Origin: Chenggangzhangella methanolivorans
GTDB taxonomy: Bacteria > Pseudomonadota > Alphaproteobacteria > Rhizobiales > Methylopilaceae
Length of the DNA stretch: 64,000 nt
Direction of reading: 5' to 3'
NCBI RefSeq assembly: GCF_019797865.1
Contig: NZ_CP081869.1
Coordinates: forward strand, 434,001 to 498,000
Shown piece by piece: positions 1 through 10,173 of the stretch (its first letter is position 1; the number at the start of each line of letters is the position of its first letter). The notes beneath the pieces are model-generated. The model was not told the origin of the DNA, did not search any database, and saw only the letters and a program-made list of their open reading frames with translations. Made by a program: the position numbers and the translations under genes.

Positions 1-1
1 G

Positions 2-148
2 GCGGCAAGACCGTTGCCCTGCAGCTCTCGGCCCTCCGTCGAGGCGATCGCCGCGATCCGCGCCGCCCACGACCTGACGTCCGATCGCGCGGCCATCGAC
101 CACGCCCTCGCCAAGGTCGCGAAGTCGCTCGCTCGCAAGAAAGCCTGA
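2..148 (+). CDS. C-terminal end of a small hypothetical protein (partial)
   Basis: The second forward frame is open from the window edge to a TGA at 146-148, giving about 48 residues. The readable part is alanine-rich and helical (EAIAAIRAAHDL, then a lysine-rich tail LAKVAKSLARKKA). The start lies outside the window. No family is recognised; the basic tail would suit a small DNA- or RNA-binding protein, but that is only inference. It lies 35 bases upstream of another small gene on the same strand and may share its transcript. Confidence 0.4.
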   Translation, partial: AARPLPCSSRPSVEAIAAIRAAHDLTSDRAAIDHALAKVAKSLARKKA

Positions 149-182
149 CCGACACGGGCGCCCCGCCGTCATCCAGGGGCTG

Positions 183-383
183 GTGATGAGACCGATGAAG
201 AAGAAGAAAGACCTTCGCTACGTCCCCGACGCCTCGCCGGCCGAGGCCCTGGTCCTGGCCTGGTACCAGGAGCTGCAGCGCAGGCGGCACTCGCGCAAGT
301 TCGATTCCGAGTTCGCGCTTATAATACGGGAGGTTTACGCCCGGCGCGCCGGGGTCACGTTCCTGCCTCACCGGCTCCCCTGA
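183..383 (+). CDS. Small basic hypothetical protein
   Basis: A 66-residue open frame starts with MMRPMKKKKDLRY and contains a tryptophan/tyrosine-rich segment (VLAWYQELQRRRHSRKF). It is strongly basic and has no membrane segment. The stop is followed within 17 bases by a clear Rho-independent terminator at 400-433, which supports a real transcript ending here. Several ATG codons near the start make the exact first residue uncertain. No function can be assigned. Confidence 0.5.
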   Translation: MMRPMKKKKDLRYVPDASPAEALVLAWYQELQRRRHSRKFDSEFALIIREVYARRAGVTFLPHRLP

Positions 384-399
384 GAGCCACAGACACGAC

Positions 400-433
400 A
401 AAGCCCGCCACCGGATTTCGGGGCGGGCTTTTT
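400..433 (+). terminator. Rho-independent terminator
   Basis: AAAGCCCGCC at 400-409 pairs with GGCGGGCTTT at 422-431 and is followed by further T residues. It sits just after the stop of the small gene ending at 383, and can also serve the leftward gene ending at 510 because the stem is flanked by A residues on the left. Confidence 0.85.
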
Positions 434-509
434 GCTGTCCTGGCGGCGAAGTAAACGACCGTTTACTGCCTGCGCTACCGCTTAGCAGTAACCTCCTGGA
501 TTCGAAAAG

Positions 510-1556
510 TCAAGAGGCCGTCTTTCGCGCCGCTATCCGCTCGGCCCGCTCCTTCGCCAGACGCTCTTGGCGCTGTTTCCGCCACGCTGCGTCCGCGGAT
601 CTCTGGGCCTTGTTTTGGGCGGCCGCCACCGTCGCCGGGCGCTTCCTGCCCTTCCACCGGCTCGAAGAGGCGTAGATTGTCACGCCGGTCGTCGCCGCGC
701 CCTTGCGGATCGGCCAATAGCCCCATTCGAACTCCTGCGGCTCCAGGGTCTTAAGCGTGTCGATCGCGGTCCTGACGTAGACGCCGACGAACTGCGCCAT
801 GGTCCGGCGACCCAGGTTCGGCGCGTAGAGGTCGATGTCAGCCTCGTCCAGCGTCAGGCTCAGAGCGTCCGTGCTCTGCAGCCGCGTTCCGCCCGCCGCC
901 ATGACCAGGAGCCGCACCGCCAGCCGGCCAGTGACATGCCTCCATGCGGTCGCGTTGATCTCGGCGGTCGGCTTGGACTTCAGCGCCCACATCGCCCGCT
1001 GGTTGAGCGTGACCTCGATCTCGGAGCTCTTGCCGCGCACGAAGGCCCGGTTCCGCTCGCCCTCCTCCAGCACGATGTTTTCGACCAGCTGGACGCCCTG
1101 GAGATCCGGAAGGAACGGGCAATAGGCGATCGAGCCCTCGATCAACCGCCTGAACGCGTCCAGGTCACGAAACGGCCGCCCGCAGACCGCCTCGAGGTCG
1201 AGCAGCTGGATCCGCGTGACGGCGTCCGTGCAGAGGGAGAGGATCGTCCAGAGGCGATGCGCGTCCGCCCCCTCGAGCGCTGGAAAATCAACGTTCGCCG
1301 CCACCACCGCCGAGACCTTGAACGCACGCCCGGCGTCCATGGTCGAAGCCAGCTTGCCCTGCGCGATCGGCCGGCGCCGTCCCCTGCGAACCTGCGTAGG
1401 CGCGGTTGGCTCCAACGCCTGCTCGACGGCCTCATCCCCATAGGCGTATCGGATCGCCCGCTCGAGCTGTTCATCGGGCTCCAGCTTGGGCTCGTACGAC
1501 CTCGGCTGCGGGTTCAAACGACTTAAACGAAATCCGTGCACTTTTTGTCGTCTCAC
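510..1556 (-). CDS. Hypothetical protein, possibly replication-initiator-like
   Basis: A 348-residue leftward protein read from a GTG at 1556. The centre (LNQRAMWALKSKPTAEINA, then a helical RLAVRLLVMAAGG stretch) and the aromatic segment EFEWGYWPIRKG resemble the winged-helix organisation of plasmid replication initiators, but no diagnostic motif is seen, so this is inference from general shape. The C-terminus is a long basic helix (KQRQERLAKERAERIAARK) suited to nucleic-acid binding. The noncoding stretch with repeats at 1557-2165 lies directly upstream, as an origin would beside a rep gene. It could equally be a phage or ICE protein of unknown role. Confidence 0.5.
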   Translation of the reverse strand: MRRQKVHGFRLSRLNPQPRSYEPKLEPDEQLERAIRYAYGDEAVEQALEPTAPTQVRRGRRRPIAQGKLASTMDAGRAFKVSAVVAANVDFPALEGADAHRLWTILSLCTDAVTRIQLLDLEAVCGRPFRDLDAFRRLIEGSIAYCPFLPDLQGVQLVENIVLEEGERNRAFVRGKSSEIEVTLNQRAMWALKSKPTAEINATAWRHVTGRLAVRLLVMAAGGTRLQSTDALSLTLDEADIDLYAPNLGRRTMAQFVGVYVRTAIDTLKTLEPQEFEWGYWPIRKGAATTGVTIYASSSRWKGRKRPATVAAAQNKAQRSADAAWRKQRQERLAKERAERIAARKTAS

Positions 1557-2165
1557 TGTATACCGTTCTTGCTAATTCCTCATTATGCAGGCGTCTTGGA
1601 GAACGCTGCAAGCGAAAGCCGTGGGGTTATAAGAAAGCAGATAAATGGCCTGAAAGCGGCTTCCAAACAGCGAGATTCCGGCTGCGTCCGGCTGACGGCC
1701 TACGGCCCTACGCTGCCGCTCCGGCCTGCGGCCTCCCCCATGGAGCTGTCAGAATCCAGATGGCTGGGTCGGGGCTTCGCCCCTCCTCATGGAAGCCGAT
1801 GCTTGCCTCTTTGGAAGCCGATGCCTGACTGGGCCTTCGGCCAAGATTTAAGAGGAAGAATGTCGGGAAGAGGTGAAGGGGAGCGGAGGCGAGCGGGATG
1901 GTCATGAGGGCCAGCCTGGGCGCGCTGAGAGGGCGGCTTCGCCATGAATGCATGAGCGGAGGTCTGAAGGCCTTAAGCGGCTGACAGAGGCCCTGCGCAT
2001 TTCATCCCCGATGCCGGCTGCGGACGCTGTCGATGCCGGCGCTGTTTCTCGCGCGATGCCGGCGCTGTCTCTCGATCGGACTGCGGTTCGCGCCACGTGC
2101 GCGCGTCACGTTTTGTGACTTTCCGGGCCTCTCGATAGGGTCGTGAGATCCTAGGGAGACCGCAG
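1557..2165. other. Noncoding stretch with palindromes and short direct repeats
   Basis: No convincing gene is seen on either strand. The DNA contains short GC palindromes such as GGGGCTTCGCCCC (near 1770) and a near-duplicate ATGGAAGCCGATGC segment around 1790-1825, plus the three direct repeats listed at 2010-2077. Its position upstream of the possible replication-type gene makes an origin or control region possible. There is no AT-rich block of the sort typical of origins, so this remains weak. Confidence 0.3.
2010..2077. repeat. Three tandem imperfect 22-23 bp direct repeats
   Basis: GATGCCGGC begins at 2010, 2032 and 2055. The second and third units continue GATGCCGGCGCTGT(T/C)TCTCG; the first is diverged. 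Spacing is 22 and 23 bp. Such helical-phase spacing is compatible with iteron-like protein binding, but three units are too few to be sure. Confidence 0.5.
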
Positions 2166-2573
2166 ATGGGCCGGATCAGACAGACCACCAATTTCGAGGA
2201 CCGTTTCGCCGCGCGGCTGGAAAGCGATCGCAGGCGCTCTCAGGCCTATCGCGATCGCATCTCCGCGGCGCGCCGGCCGTCGTCGGGCCAGGCCGACCGG
2301 GCGATCGTGATGGCGTTGCGCGAAATCTGGGCGGCCTCGATCGACCAGGCCGGGGCTGATCCCCAGGCGCGCGCGGCCGCCATGGGCAAGCCCATCTCCG
2401 CCGTCGAGATCGGCGCCCGCGCGGCCGCGCATCTGGCTCGCCTCGACCGCGCCGATCCCGAGCAGGCGCGGCTTGCGGTGCTGGCCCGCATGCGCCCGGT
2501 GCCGTCTCGCCGAAACGTTCGGACTGCGGACCGCGTCACGTCTCGGGACACGTGCGCCGGAGTGAGGGAGTAA
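2166..2573 (+). CDS. Hypothetical alanine/arginine-rich protein
   Basis: 135 residues from ATG at 2166, preceded by AGGGAG at a normal ribosome-binding distance. The N-terminal half is charged and helical (FEDRFAARLESDRRRSQAYRDR); the middle has PISAVEIGARAAAHLARLDR. No membrane segment, no known family. The last 25 residues are basic and may include a frame error. It stands alone between noncoding stretches. Confidence 0.55.
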   Translation: MGRIRQTTNFEDRFAARLESDRRRSQAYRDRISAARRPSSGQADRAIVMALREIWAASIDQAGADPQARAAAMGKPISAVEIGARAAAHLARLDRADPEQARLAVLARMRPVPSRRNVRTADRVTSRDTCAGVRE

Positions 2574-2879
2574 CGGGGGCGACGGTCCAAAATTCGCATG
2601 AATTCCGCCGGAAATGCGGGGGACTCTTGTGCGATGCGTCGGTTCAGATAGAATCGAGAGCGCTCAGTCTGTCAGGGCGAAGCAGGCAGGCCGGAGCCTC
2701 GATTCGGCAAGGAGCCCCGCGCGCTGCTCCGCCACCATGCGCCATCGCCCCGCCGGTCCATTGGATCGCGCGGGGCTCTTTCGTTCTGGACGTTCGCCGC
2801 GCTGGCCGTCGTCCTAAATGCATGGCGACCGACACAACCGACCTCAGGATCTCAGCCGAGCTCTCCGCAGCCCCAAGGA
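2574..2879. other. Noncoding stretch containing a long-range hairpin
   Basis: No supported gene. The only structure seen is the 12-bp inverted repeat listed at 2712-2778. Confidence 0.4.
2712..2778 (+). other. 12-bp perfect inverted repeat, possible terminator or small RNA
   Basis: GAGCCCCGCGCG at 2712-2723 is repeated in inverted form as CGCGCGGGGCTC at 2767-2778 and is followed by TTTCG. The 43-base loop is too long for a standard terminator. A structured small RNA ending in a terminator stem, or a terminator for the gene ending at 2573, are both possible. Confidence 0.35.
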
Positions 2880-5800
2880 CTAAGCCGTGATCGACATCGG
2901 CATCACGCGCCTGACCTTGCAGGTTAGGACCAGCGGCGACGGTGGTGTCGCGGGTGCCACAACCTCGTTCATAGGGCGAGCGGGCTCAGCGATCGGCCCT
3001 AGGTTTTCTTCGAGCGGCGCAACGTTTTCGTCCCCAAAGACGGCCACGATGCTCGCGTAGATCGCCTTGAGCGCCGCGCGATCGCGCTCCTCGTCGGCCG
3101 TGGCGACGATCTCGATCTCGCAGGGGGCAAGATACGGGCCCCAGTCCTCGACCCGCTTCCTGCGGCGACGGAGCAGGACCAAGGCCTTGGCGTCCGTGCG
3201 ATCCGGAAAAGCCTCCCGCGCTGCCTTGAGCAGCGCCTCGTTCTCGCCGCGGACGTCCGGCGCCGGGAGAGGCTCGCGACCCTTGAGGCTGGAGTCCCGG
3301 TGCTCGAACAGGCCGCCGTAGGTGAGCAGGCCCGCGCCGCGGGCGGACTCAGCCTGGTCGGCATTGGCGATCATGACGTCGAGCGACTGGATGGCGTCCA
3401 CGACGATATCGCAGGGCACCCACGGTCCGAGGCAGATCCAGCGGGCCGGAGCGCTCGCGGCGTCGGAGTAGATCGGACGGGGGCGGAAGGCGGCCTGGTA
3501 GACCTCCTGCTCGCGTGCGGCGTCGTCGATCTCGTGGTGGAACGTCCCGAGCTCAAACGAAGGAACGCTGGCCTGGACGTCTTCGCCGGACCGCATGGCC
3601 CAGGTCTTCACCACCGTCGGCCGCATAAGCGGCTTCTCATCGGCGGTGAGACCATCGCCGCGCAGGTCGAAGGGTGTGATCGGCTTGATGTCGTCACAGC
3701 CGAAAGCGCATGCGCTCGCGTCGTTCGAGCCGATGCCCATCTGTTGGCGGCCGACGGTGATCACCGAGGCGTAACCCTTCGCGAAATCGCGGCCGCGCAC
3801 AGCGCCGTAATGCAGCCAGCAAACGTTCTCCGGAGCTCTCCAGAACGGGCTGTTGATCACCTCTTCGATTGCCTTCGGGAGGACGACAAGGATGCGGCTC
3901 CAAGGGCGCTCAGCGGCCTCGAGGGCGATGATGCGGCGGACCTTGTCGATCAAGAGACGCGCGGACCTGATCTGCTCCGGCGGCGCGTCCGGACCGGGCT
4001 TGAACGAGGCGACAGAATAGGTGCGGGTCGGGTCCATCAGAACACGCAAGTGCGGCGCGACGGTCTCGGACACGACCTTCGCGTTCACGTTGTACACCTT
4101 GTCCACCCGGCGCTTGCTCGCGCTGGCGTCGAGGACGAGCAGCGGGTGGCCTGTGAACTTCGACTTCAAGCGCTTGGAGACGCGAACGCCCCACAGCTTT
4201 TGTCCGCGGAATTCGGAGCCGGCATACTCGGAGAGCACGTATTGTAGGCGAGCGTCCAGTGGGCGGCGCGGGGTGTTCAGGTCATAGCTCTCGAGACGAT
4301 CCTCAACGATCTTCAGGAGCTCGCGCTCGGCCGAAGCGCCGGGCGACTTTCTCGGGGCATCGATGATCTTCTGGAGGTCTGCAGCCGAGATCTTCGGGTG
4401 GATCTTGAGCTGGCTTGGGTCGTCGCGGCGCACTGCCGACAACGCCAGCCCGAGCATCGTCGGTCCGTCGGTGTTCAGGCCATCATGCCAGTGCTTCACG
4501 AAATAGGACGGGCAGCGGCCGGCCTTGATCTCCGCGACGATCTTCGGGAGCAGCGCCTCGCGCGCCATCGTCGGGAAGTCGTCGTCGTAGCCGGCATCGG
4601 CCTGCGCCTTGGTCGGGCGTCCGTGACGGACGGCGTTCGCCCGGTCCACATCGAAGCTGACGTAGCTCTTGGCGAGGCTCGTCGTCGTATCCTCGTCCAC
4701 GATGCGACCGACGCAGCGTTCCCAGAGCCACTTGCCAGCGACGGTCTCCATCTGGCTGACCATGAAGACGATCTGCGCATGCTTGATGCGACGGTGCTGC
4801 TCGAAGAACTCGCAGCCATCGAGCATGAACGTGCACTGGATCCTCTCGGTCTTCGGTCCATTGTCGGCGCGCCGGTAAGACGGAATCTCGACATTGGCTT
4901 CGCACAAGCCGGAGCCTGAGATGTCCGCCGCCTCGAGCGCCTCCATCTCGGCCTTGCGCATGCAGGCTGTACGGCCCTTTCCGACGGGCACCATGACGGC
5001 GACGCGGTCGGTGAGATCCGGCATTGGCTGGTTGTGACGAATGATGGCGGCGAGCGGAGACCCGTCCTCGCGGCACACCGCAGCGACCTTCTCCACGACC
5101 TCCTCGAGCACATTGTAGTCGGGGAGCATGAAGGCGACGAAGCCGTACTCGAGCGGCTTGGCGAACAGCGTGTTCATGACGTCGACCGCCTGGGCGGCGT
5201 AGCGCGCCGACTGGCTGGTCTTCCCCGACCCCGGCGGCACCCGCAGAATTACTGCGTGCTCTGACCCCTGCTTGCTCTCGGAAGCGTCGCGAACGGCCTC
5301 CCAGAAGTCGCCATTGACCTTGTCGATCGCGCGGCCGATCCGCTTGTATCCGGCCTCGCGCTGATCCTGGGTGAGGAGCTTGCGCTCCTCGCGGTCCTTC
5401 GCGACCTGCTCGGGAGACTTTTCGACGGCCAAGACCTTCTGGATGCCTTTCCACGCCGGGGAAACGAACGGCTTTGAGTTGAGGCGCGAGAACGCGCCGC
5501 TCTCGTCGCGGAAACGGTCCACAACCGGCGCCGCAGGAGCCTTGGGAGCAGGCGATGTCGGCGTCGGCATTGAGCCGCGCAGCGGACTGATCTCGCCTCG
5601 CTCCATCATCGGGCAGAAACGGTTGAGGCGCTCGGTGATCTCGGTCACGAGCCCTTGCCCGCCGAAGCGCCCGCTCATCTCGGCATGCTCGCCGAACGTC
5701 GCGATCGCGGCCTTGAGCAGGCTCGCCTTGTCGCCCTCCTCGTAGTTCGACGAGGGATTGGCGCGAACCAGGTTCCAGACGATGCCATGGAGGAGGCTCT

Positions 5801-6676
5801 CGCGGCCTTCCCTCGCCTTCTCGCCCGCCTTCGGCATCGACGGCAGGCGGACATTGTCGATCCGGACGTCGGAAAGCTCCACAGGCGCCGCAGCGATCTT
5901 CGCGACCGAGAGGTCGGTGAAGCGGCGCTGGATCTCATACCTAAGCCGCTGGAGCTGCGAGCGGGTGATGACCGGCAGATCCTCGGGACGTGCGTCAGAG
6001 AGATCACGCCACCAGACGATCTTCGAACCCCACCGATGATGCCAGCCGTAGAGCGTCAAGACCTTACCAAATCCAAGGAACTCGACCTCGCGCTTGCCCT
6101 CTTCTCCCTTGGGAGCTCGATCGTCGCGAAGGCCTCGTCGCCCTGGCGGGTTGGCTCGTCCAAGCGGTAGACCAAAGCGACCTTGGGCGAGGAACCAATA
6201 CGCGCGAACGGCGTGAATCCGAGCGTTTTGAACACGATCCGCATGACTTCGGCCGACAAGGTCGCGTCCGAGATATCGACATCGATCGCGATCGCACTGA
6301 GCGACGAGGAGCCGCCAAGCGCCAGCGCAAGGTTGTGCTCGTACCCGGCCTTGGCGGTCCACTCCTCCACCTTCCATCGCGACGGAAGTGCGTCCCGATA
6401 TTCGGACGGCTGCGCGCGGAACGGCCGACGGCTGTCTCTGTCACGCGTCTGCGGGAACACCGGCCAGCCGAGATTGTGCATCTGGACGCCGACGTCTTTG
6501 TAGAACCAGCGGTTGCTGACGTAGACGTCGCGCTGCACGTCCGTGAGGACGCGGATCATGTGCTGAGCCTGCTCACGCGCCGCGACAGCCTCCGGAGTGG
6601 CGTCCCAGCCTCTCGGGTCAAAGCGCACGTCTGCTTGCGCGGGCGCGGATGCGCCTCTGCGATCGTCCAAAATCAT
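2880..6676 (-). pseudogene. Primase-polymerase / helicase protein, one frameshift
   Basis: About 1265 residues if a single missing base is restored. The first ~190 residues (6676 to ~6106) resemble archaeo-eukaryotic-type primase/polymerase domains: AIAIDVDISDAT supplies the acidic metal site, followed by RIGSSPKVALVYRLDEP. The rest carries a superfamily-2-like ATPase: Walker A PPGSGKTS (near 5230), a Walker-B-like IVDED (near 4700) and LLVLDASAS (near 4130). Such fusions replicate plasmids, phages and integrated elements. The frame changes in the C/T run at 6106-6112, where one extra base restores reading into the GKREVEFLGFG segment. It is either a sequencing indel or a recent inactivation. 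Confidence 0.75.
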
Positions 6677-6903
6677 CTGGGAACGCTCGTCATGGTCAGG
6701 GCGGACTAGACCGGGCTGCCAGGCGCGGGTTCGTCCTATTCTTTAGATGTTCGGTGTAATCGTGGAGAACCACAACACCCTTCTGACGATCGCCGCCGAA
6801 AACGATCGCGCTTCGCCGCGCCTGCCCGCGACTCCGATCAGGCCGTCGTCAAAGAGACTGGAGACCGCCAACACAAGTCGGCGTATCGCGACCCGGTGAT
6901 GTT
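6677..6903. other. Intergenic region upstream of the primase gene
   Basis: About 225 bases between the dnaE2 stop and the primase-type start. No gene is seen. It should hold the leftward promoter of the primase gene, but no clear promoter can be picked out. Confidence 0.3.
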
Positions 6904-9900
6904 CTAGCGAAAGTCCCGCGTCTTCACCTTGATCGTGTCGAGGTGCAGGTCCGGGACGTAGATGTCGCGCGGCCGAAGCCCCGTCGAACGTTGGCCCCTC
7001 GGATCCGGGGTCGAGCCGCGATGCACCTCGTCGCCGCGTCCGTGCGGCAGCGGGAACTCACCGTCCCGCTCGCCGACGCTTGCAAGCTCCGCCGACAGGT
7101 TCGTCAGGCGCTGGGCAACGAGATGAACCACCTCGCCCTCGCGCTGCACCCGCCCGTAGACCGCGATCATGCCCGCGGACAGGATCGTCCTGCGGTTCTT
7201 TTCGAACACGCTCGGCCAGACGACGAGGTTCGCCACTCCGCTCTCGTCCTCGAGCGTGATGAACATGACGCCTTTGGCGCTGCCGGGACGCTGGCGGACC
7301 AGCACGACGCCCGCGATCTCCAGCCATCGCCGGTCGCGCGCCTCCATGGCTTCGAGACACGTCACCATCCGGCGCCGCGTCAGTTCCTGGCGCAGGAACG
7401 CAACGGGATGGGCGCGCAGCGACAGGCTGACATGGCGGTAGTCCTCAACGACCTCGCCGCCGGCCGTCATAGGTCGCAGCGTGACGGCCGGTTCCTCAAC
7501 CTCCGGCACGATTTCGTTCTCTCGCGCCGAGGCCGCTGCGAATAGCGGAAGCGGTTCGTCGCGCAGCCCCCGGATCGCCCAGAGCGCTTCTCGGCGAGCC
7601 AGTCCGAACGCCGGACGGAAGCCGTCGGCCTCGGCAATCTGAGTCAGCGCCATGACGGGCACGCCGGAGCGACGCCACAGATCGTCCATTGACACGAACG
7701 GCCGGTCGCCACGCGCCGCGACGATTGCAGCCGCATAAGCGTTGGAGAGTCCCTTGGTCATTCGCAGGCCGAGCCTGACCGCGAACCGGGCCTCGTCGTC
7801 CATCGGCTCAAGCGTGCAGTCCCATCTTGAAGCGTTGGCGCACACCGGCAGGATTTTGACGCCATGATCTCTGGCGTCCCGGACGATCTGGGCAGGCGCG
7901 TAGAACCCCATCGGCTGAGAGTTCAGCAGCGCGGCGCAGAACACATCCGGATGCCAGCACTTCAGCCAGGCCGAGGCGTAGGCGATCAGCGCGAAGGACG
8001 CCGCGTGGCTCTCCGGGAAGCCGTACGAACCGAAGCCTTCGAGCTGCTTGAAGGTGCGTTCGGCGAACTCGGCCTCGTAGCCGTTCGCCACCATGCCAGC
8101 GACCAGCTTCTCCTTGAACTTCGAGACGCCGCCCGTGAATTTGAACGTCGCCATGCTTTTCCGGAGCATGTCGGCTTCGCCTGGGGTGAACCCCGCGCAT
8201 TCGATCGCGACCCGCATCGCCTGCTCCTGGAAGAGCGGCACGCCAAGCGTCTTGCCCAGCACCTTCTCGAGCTCAGGCTTTGGGAAGTGAACCGGCTCGA
8301 GCCCTTCCCGCCTTCGAAGATAGGGATGGACCATGTCGCCTTGGATCGGACCGGGGCGGACGATCGCGACCTGCACGACGAGGTCGTAATAGGTCCTCGG
8401 TTTCAGCCGCGGCAGCATCGACATCTGCGCGCGGCTCTCGATCTGGAAGGTGCCGAGCGTGTCAGCCTTGCGGATCATCGCGTAGGTGCGCGGGTCCTCC
8501 GCTGGGATGGTCGCGAGGTCGTAAGTCGCGCCCTTGTGCTCGGCGAGAAGATCGAGCCCCTTCTTCATGCAGGTCAGCATGCCGAGCGCGAGCACGTCGA
8601 CCTTCATGAACTTCAGCGCATCGATGTCGTCCTTGTCCCACTCGATCACCTGGCGATCGGCCATGGCGGCCGGCTCGATCGGCACGAGGTCGTCGAGACG
8701 ATCATGGGTCAACACGAAACCGCCCGGATGCTGGCTCAGGTGCCGCGGCGCGCCCATGAGCTGGCGTGCGAGGTCAAGCGTCAGCCGTAGCCGGCGGTCG
8801 GTGAGGTTGAGGTTCAGCTCCTCGACATGGCGCTGTTCGACCCCTTGCTCCGACCAGGACCAGAGCTGCCCCGACAGCGCGCCGATCAGGTCGTCGGGCA
8901 GGCCCAGCGCCTTGCCGACGTCGCGGAGCGCGCCCTTGGCGCGATAGCGGATGACTGTCGAACACAGGGCCGCATGGTCGCGGCCGTAGGTTTCAAACAC
9001 CCACTGCATGACGATCTCACGCCGCTCGTGCTCGAAGTCGACGTCGATGTCAGGCGGCTCGCGGCGCTCCTCCGAGACGAAGCGCTCGAACAACAAGTCG
9101 TTCCGGCCCGGGTCGATCGAAGTGATCCCGAGCACGAAGCAGACGGCGGAATTTGCGGCCGAGCCGCGGCCCTGGCAGAGGATGTCCCTCGACCGGGCGA
9201 AGCGGACGATCGCGTTCACGGTCAGGAAGTACGGCGCGTAGCTGAGCTTCTCGATCAGGGTCAGCTCGTGCTGGAGCGCCGCGCGGACGCTTTTGGGCAG
9301 ACCTTCCGGATAGCGCTCCGCGGCGCCCTCCCAGGTTAGCTTCGCTAGTGTCTCCTGCGGGGTCAGCGTCGGGTCGTCGCGTTCCTCCGGATACTGGTAG
9401 GCGAGCTCGTCCAGGCTGAAGCGGCAGCGATCGACGATCTGCAGCGTGCGGGCGAGCGCTTCCGGATAGCGGCCGAACAGCCTATGCATCTCCTCGGGCT
9501 GTTTTACGTAGCGATCGGCGTGGCGCTCCCGCCGATCGCCCAAGGCATCAATCGTGACGGTGTGCCGGATGCAGGTGACGACGTCCTGCAGCATGCGGCG
9601 CGAGGGTTCGTGGAACAGCACGTCGTTGGTCACGACGGTCGCGACGCGCATTTGGGTCGCCAGATTCGACAGCTCGTGCAGCCGAAGCTGGTCATTCGGT
9701 CGGCGTCGAAGGGTCAGCGCGAGATAGGAGCGGTCACCAAAGGCGTCGCGTAGCCGGCGAAGACGAAAGGCGCAGTCTTCATCAGCAAGATCCGGCACGA
9801 GAACGGCGAGTAGCCCCTCGCCATAGGTGACGAGATCCTGCCACTGGAGCCGGCACCTCGCCTTCCCGCCGCGCTTCTTGCCAAGCGAGAGCAGGCGGCA

Positions 9901-10173
9901 CAGCTGCGAGTAGGCCGCCCGGTCGGTCGGATAGACCAGCACCGACACGCCGTCGACGAGATCGAGGCGGCAGCCGACGACGAGCCGCACGCCCGTGACC
10001 TTCGCCGCCTCATGGGCGCGGACGATCCCGGCGAGCGAGTTTCGGTCGACGACCGCGAGCGCCTCGATCCCGCAGACCGCCGCCTGCGAGAAGAGTTCTT
10101 CGCAGGACGAGGCGCCGCGCAGAAACGAGAAGTGCGAGGTGACCTGGAGCTCGGCGTAGCGCGGGCCGCTCAT
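6904..10173 (-). CDS. dnaE2: Error-prone DNA polymerase III alpha subunit DnaE2 (ImuC)
   Basis: 1089 residues, the usual DnaE2 length. It is a C-family polymerase that extends from lesions together with ImuA and ImuB during SOS mutagenesis. The N-terminal PHP domain begins [18 protein letters not shown]; the catalytic palm has [12 protein letters not shown] (near residue 365) and the third acidic site in [16 protein letters not shown]; a C-terminal OB fold includes [20 protein letters not shown]. The sequence is uninterrupted. Its ATG overlaps the imuB stop, so the three genes are translationally coupled and driven by the LexA-box promoter at 12392. Very secure. Confidence 0.97.
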   Translation of the reverse strand: MSGPRYAELQVTSHFSFLRGASSCEELFSQAAVCGIEALAVVDRNSLAGIVRAHEAAKVTGVRLVVGCRLDLVDGVSVLVYPTDRAAYSQLCRLLSLGKKRGGKARCRLQWQDLVTYGEGLLAVLVPDLADEDCAFRLRRLRDAFGDRSYLALTLRRRPNDQLRLHELSNLATQMRVATVVTNDVLFHEPSRRMLQDVVTCIRHTVTIDALGDRRERHADRYVKQPEEMHRLFGRYPEALARTLQIVDRCRFSLDELAYQYPEERDDPTLTPQETLAKLTWEGAAERYPEGLPKSVRAALQHELTLIEKLSYAPYFLTVNAIVRFARSRDILCQGRGSAANSAVCFVLGITSIDPGRNDLLFERFVSEERREPPDIDVDFEHERREIVMQWVFETYGRDHAALCSTVIRYRAKGALRDVGKALGLPDDLIGALSGQLWSWSEQGVEQRHVEELNLNLTDRRLRLTLDLARQLMGAPRHLSQHPGGFVLTHDRLDDLVPIEPAAMADRQVIEWDKDDIDALKFMKVDVLALGMLTCMKKGLDLLAEHKGATYDLATIPAEDPRTYAMIRKADTLGTFQIESRAQMSMLPRLKPRTYYDLVVQVAIVRPGPIQGDMVHPYLRRREGLEPVHFPKPELEKVLGKTLGVPLFQEQAMRVAIECAGFTPGEADMLRKSMATFKFTGGVSKFKEKLVAGMVANGYEAEFAERTFKQLEGFGSYGFPESHAASFALIAYASAWLKCWHPDVFCAALLNSQPMGFYAPAQIVRDARDHGVKILPVCANASRWDCTLEPMDDEARFAVRLGLRMTKGLSNAYAAAIVAARGDRPFVSMDDLWRRSGVPVMALTQIAEADGFRPAFGLARREALWAIRGLRDEPLPLFAAASARENEIVPEVEEPAVTLRPMTAGGEVVEDYRHVSLSLRAHPVAFLRQELTRRRMVTCLEAMEARDRRWLEIAGVVLVRQRPGSAKGVMFITLEDESGVANLVVWPSVFEKNRRTILSAGMIAVYGRVQREGEVVHLVAQRLTNLSAELASVGERDGEFPLPHGRGDEVHRGSTPDPRGQRSTGLRPRDIYVPDLHLDTIKVKTRDFR

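Noticed and set aside
567..1526. 319-residue forward open frame
   Set aside because: Antisense to the better-composed 348-residue protein at 510-1556.
3300..4247. 315-residue forward open frame
   Set aside because: Antisense to the helicase part of the primase-type gene, with shadow-like composition and no motif.
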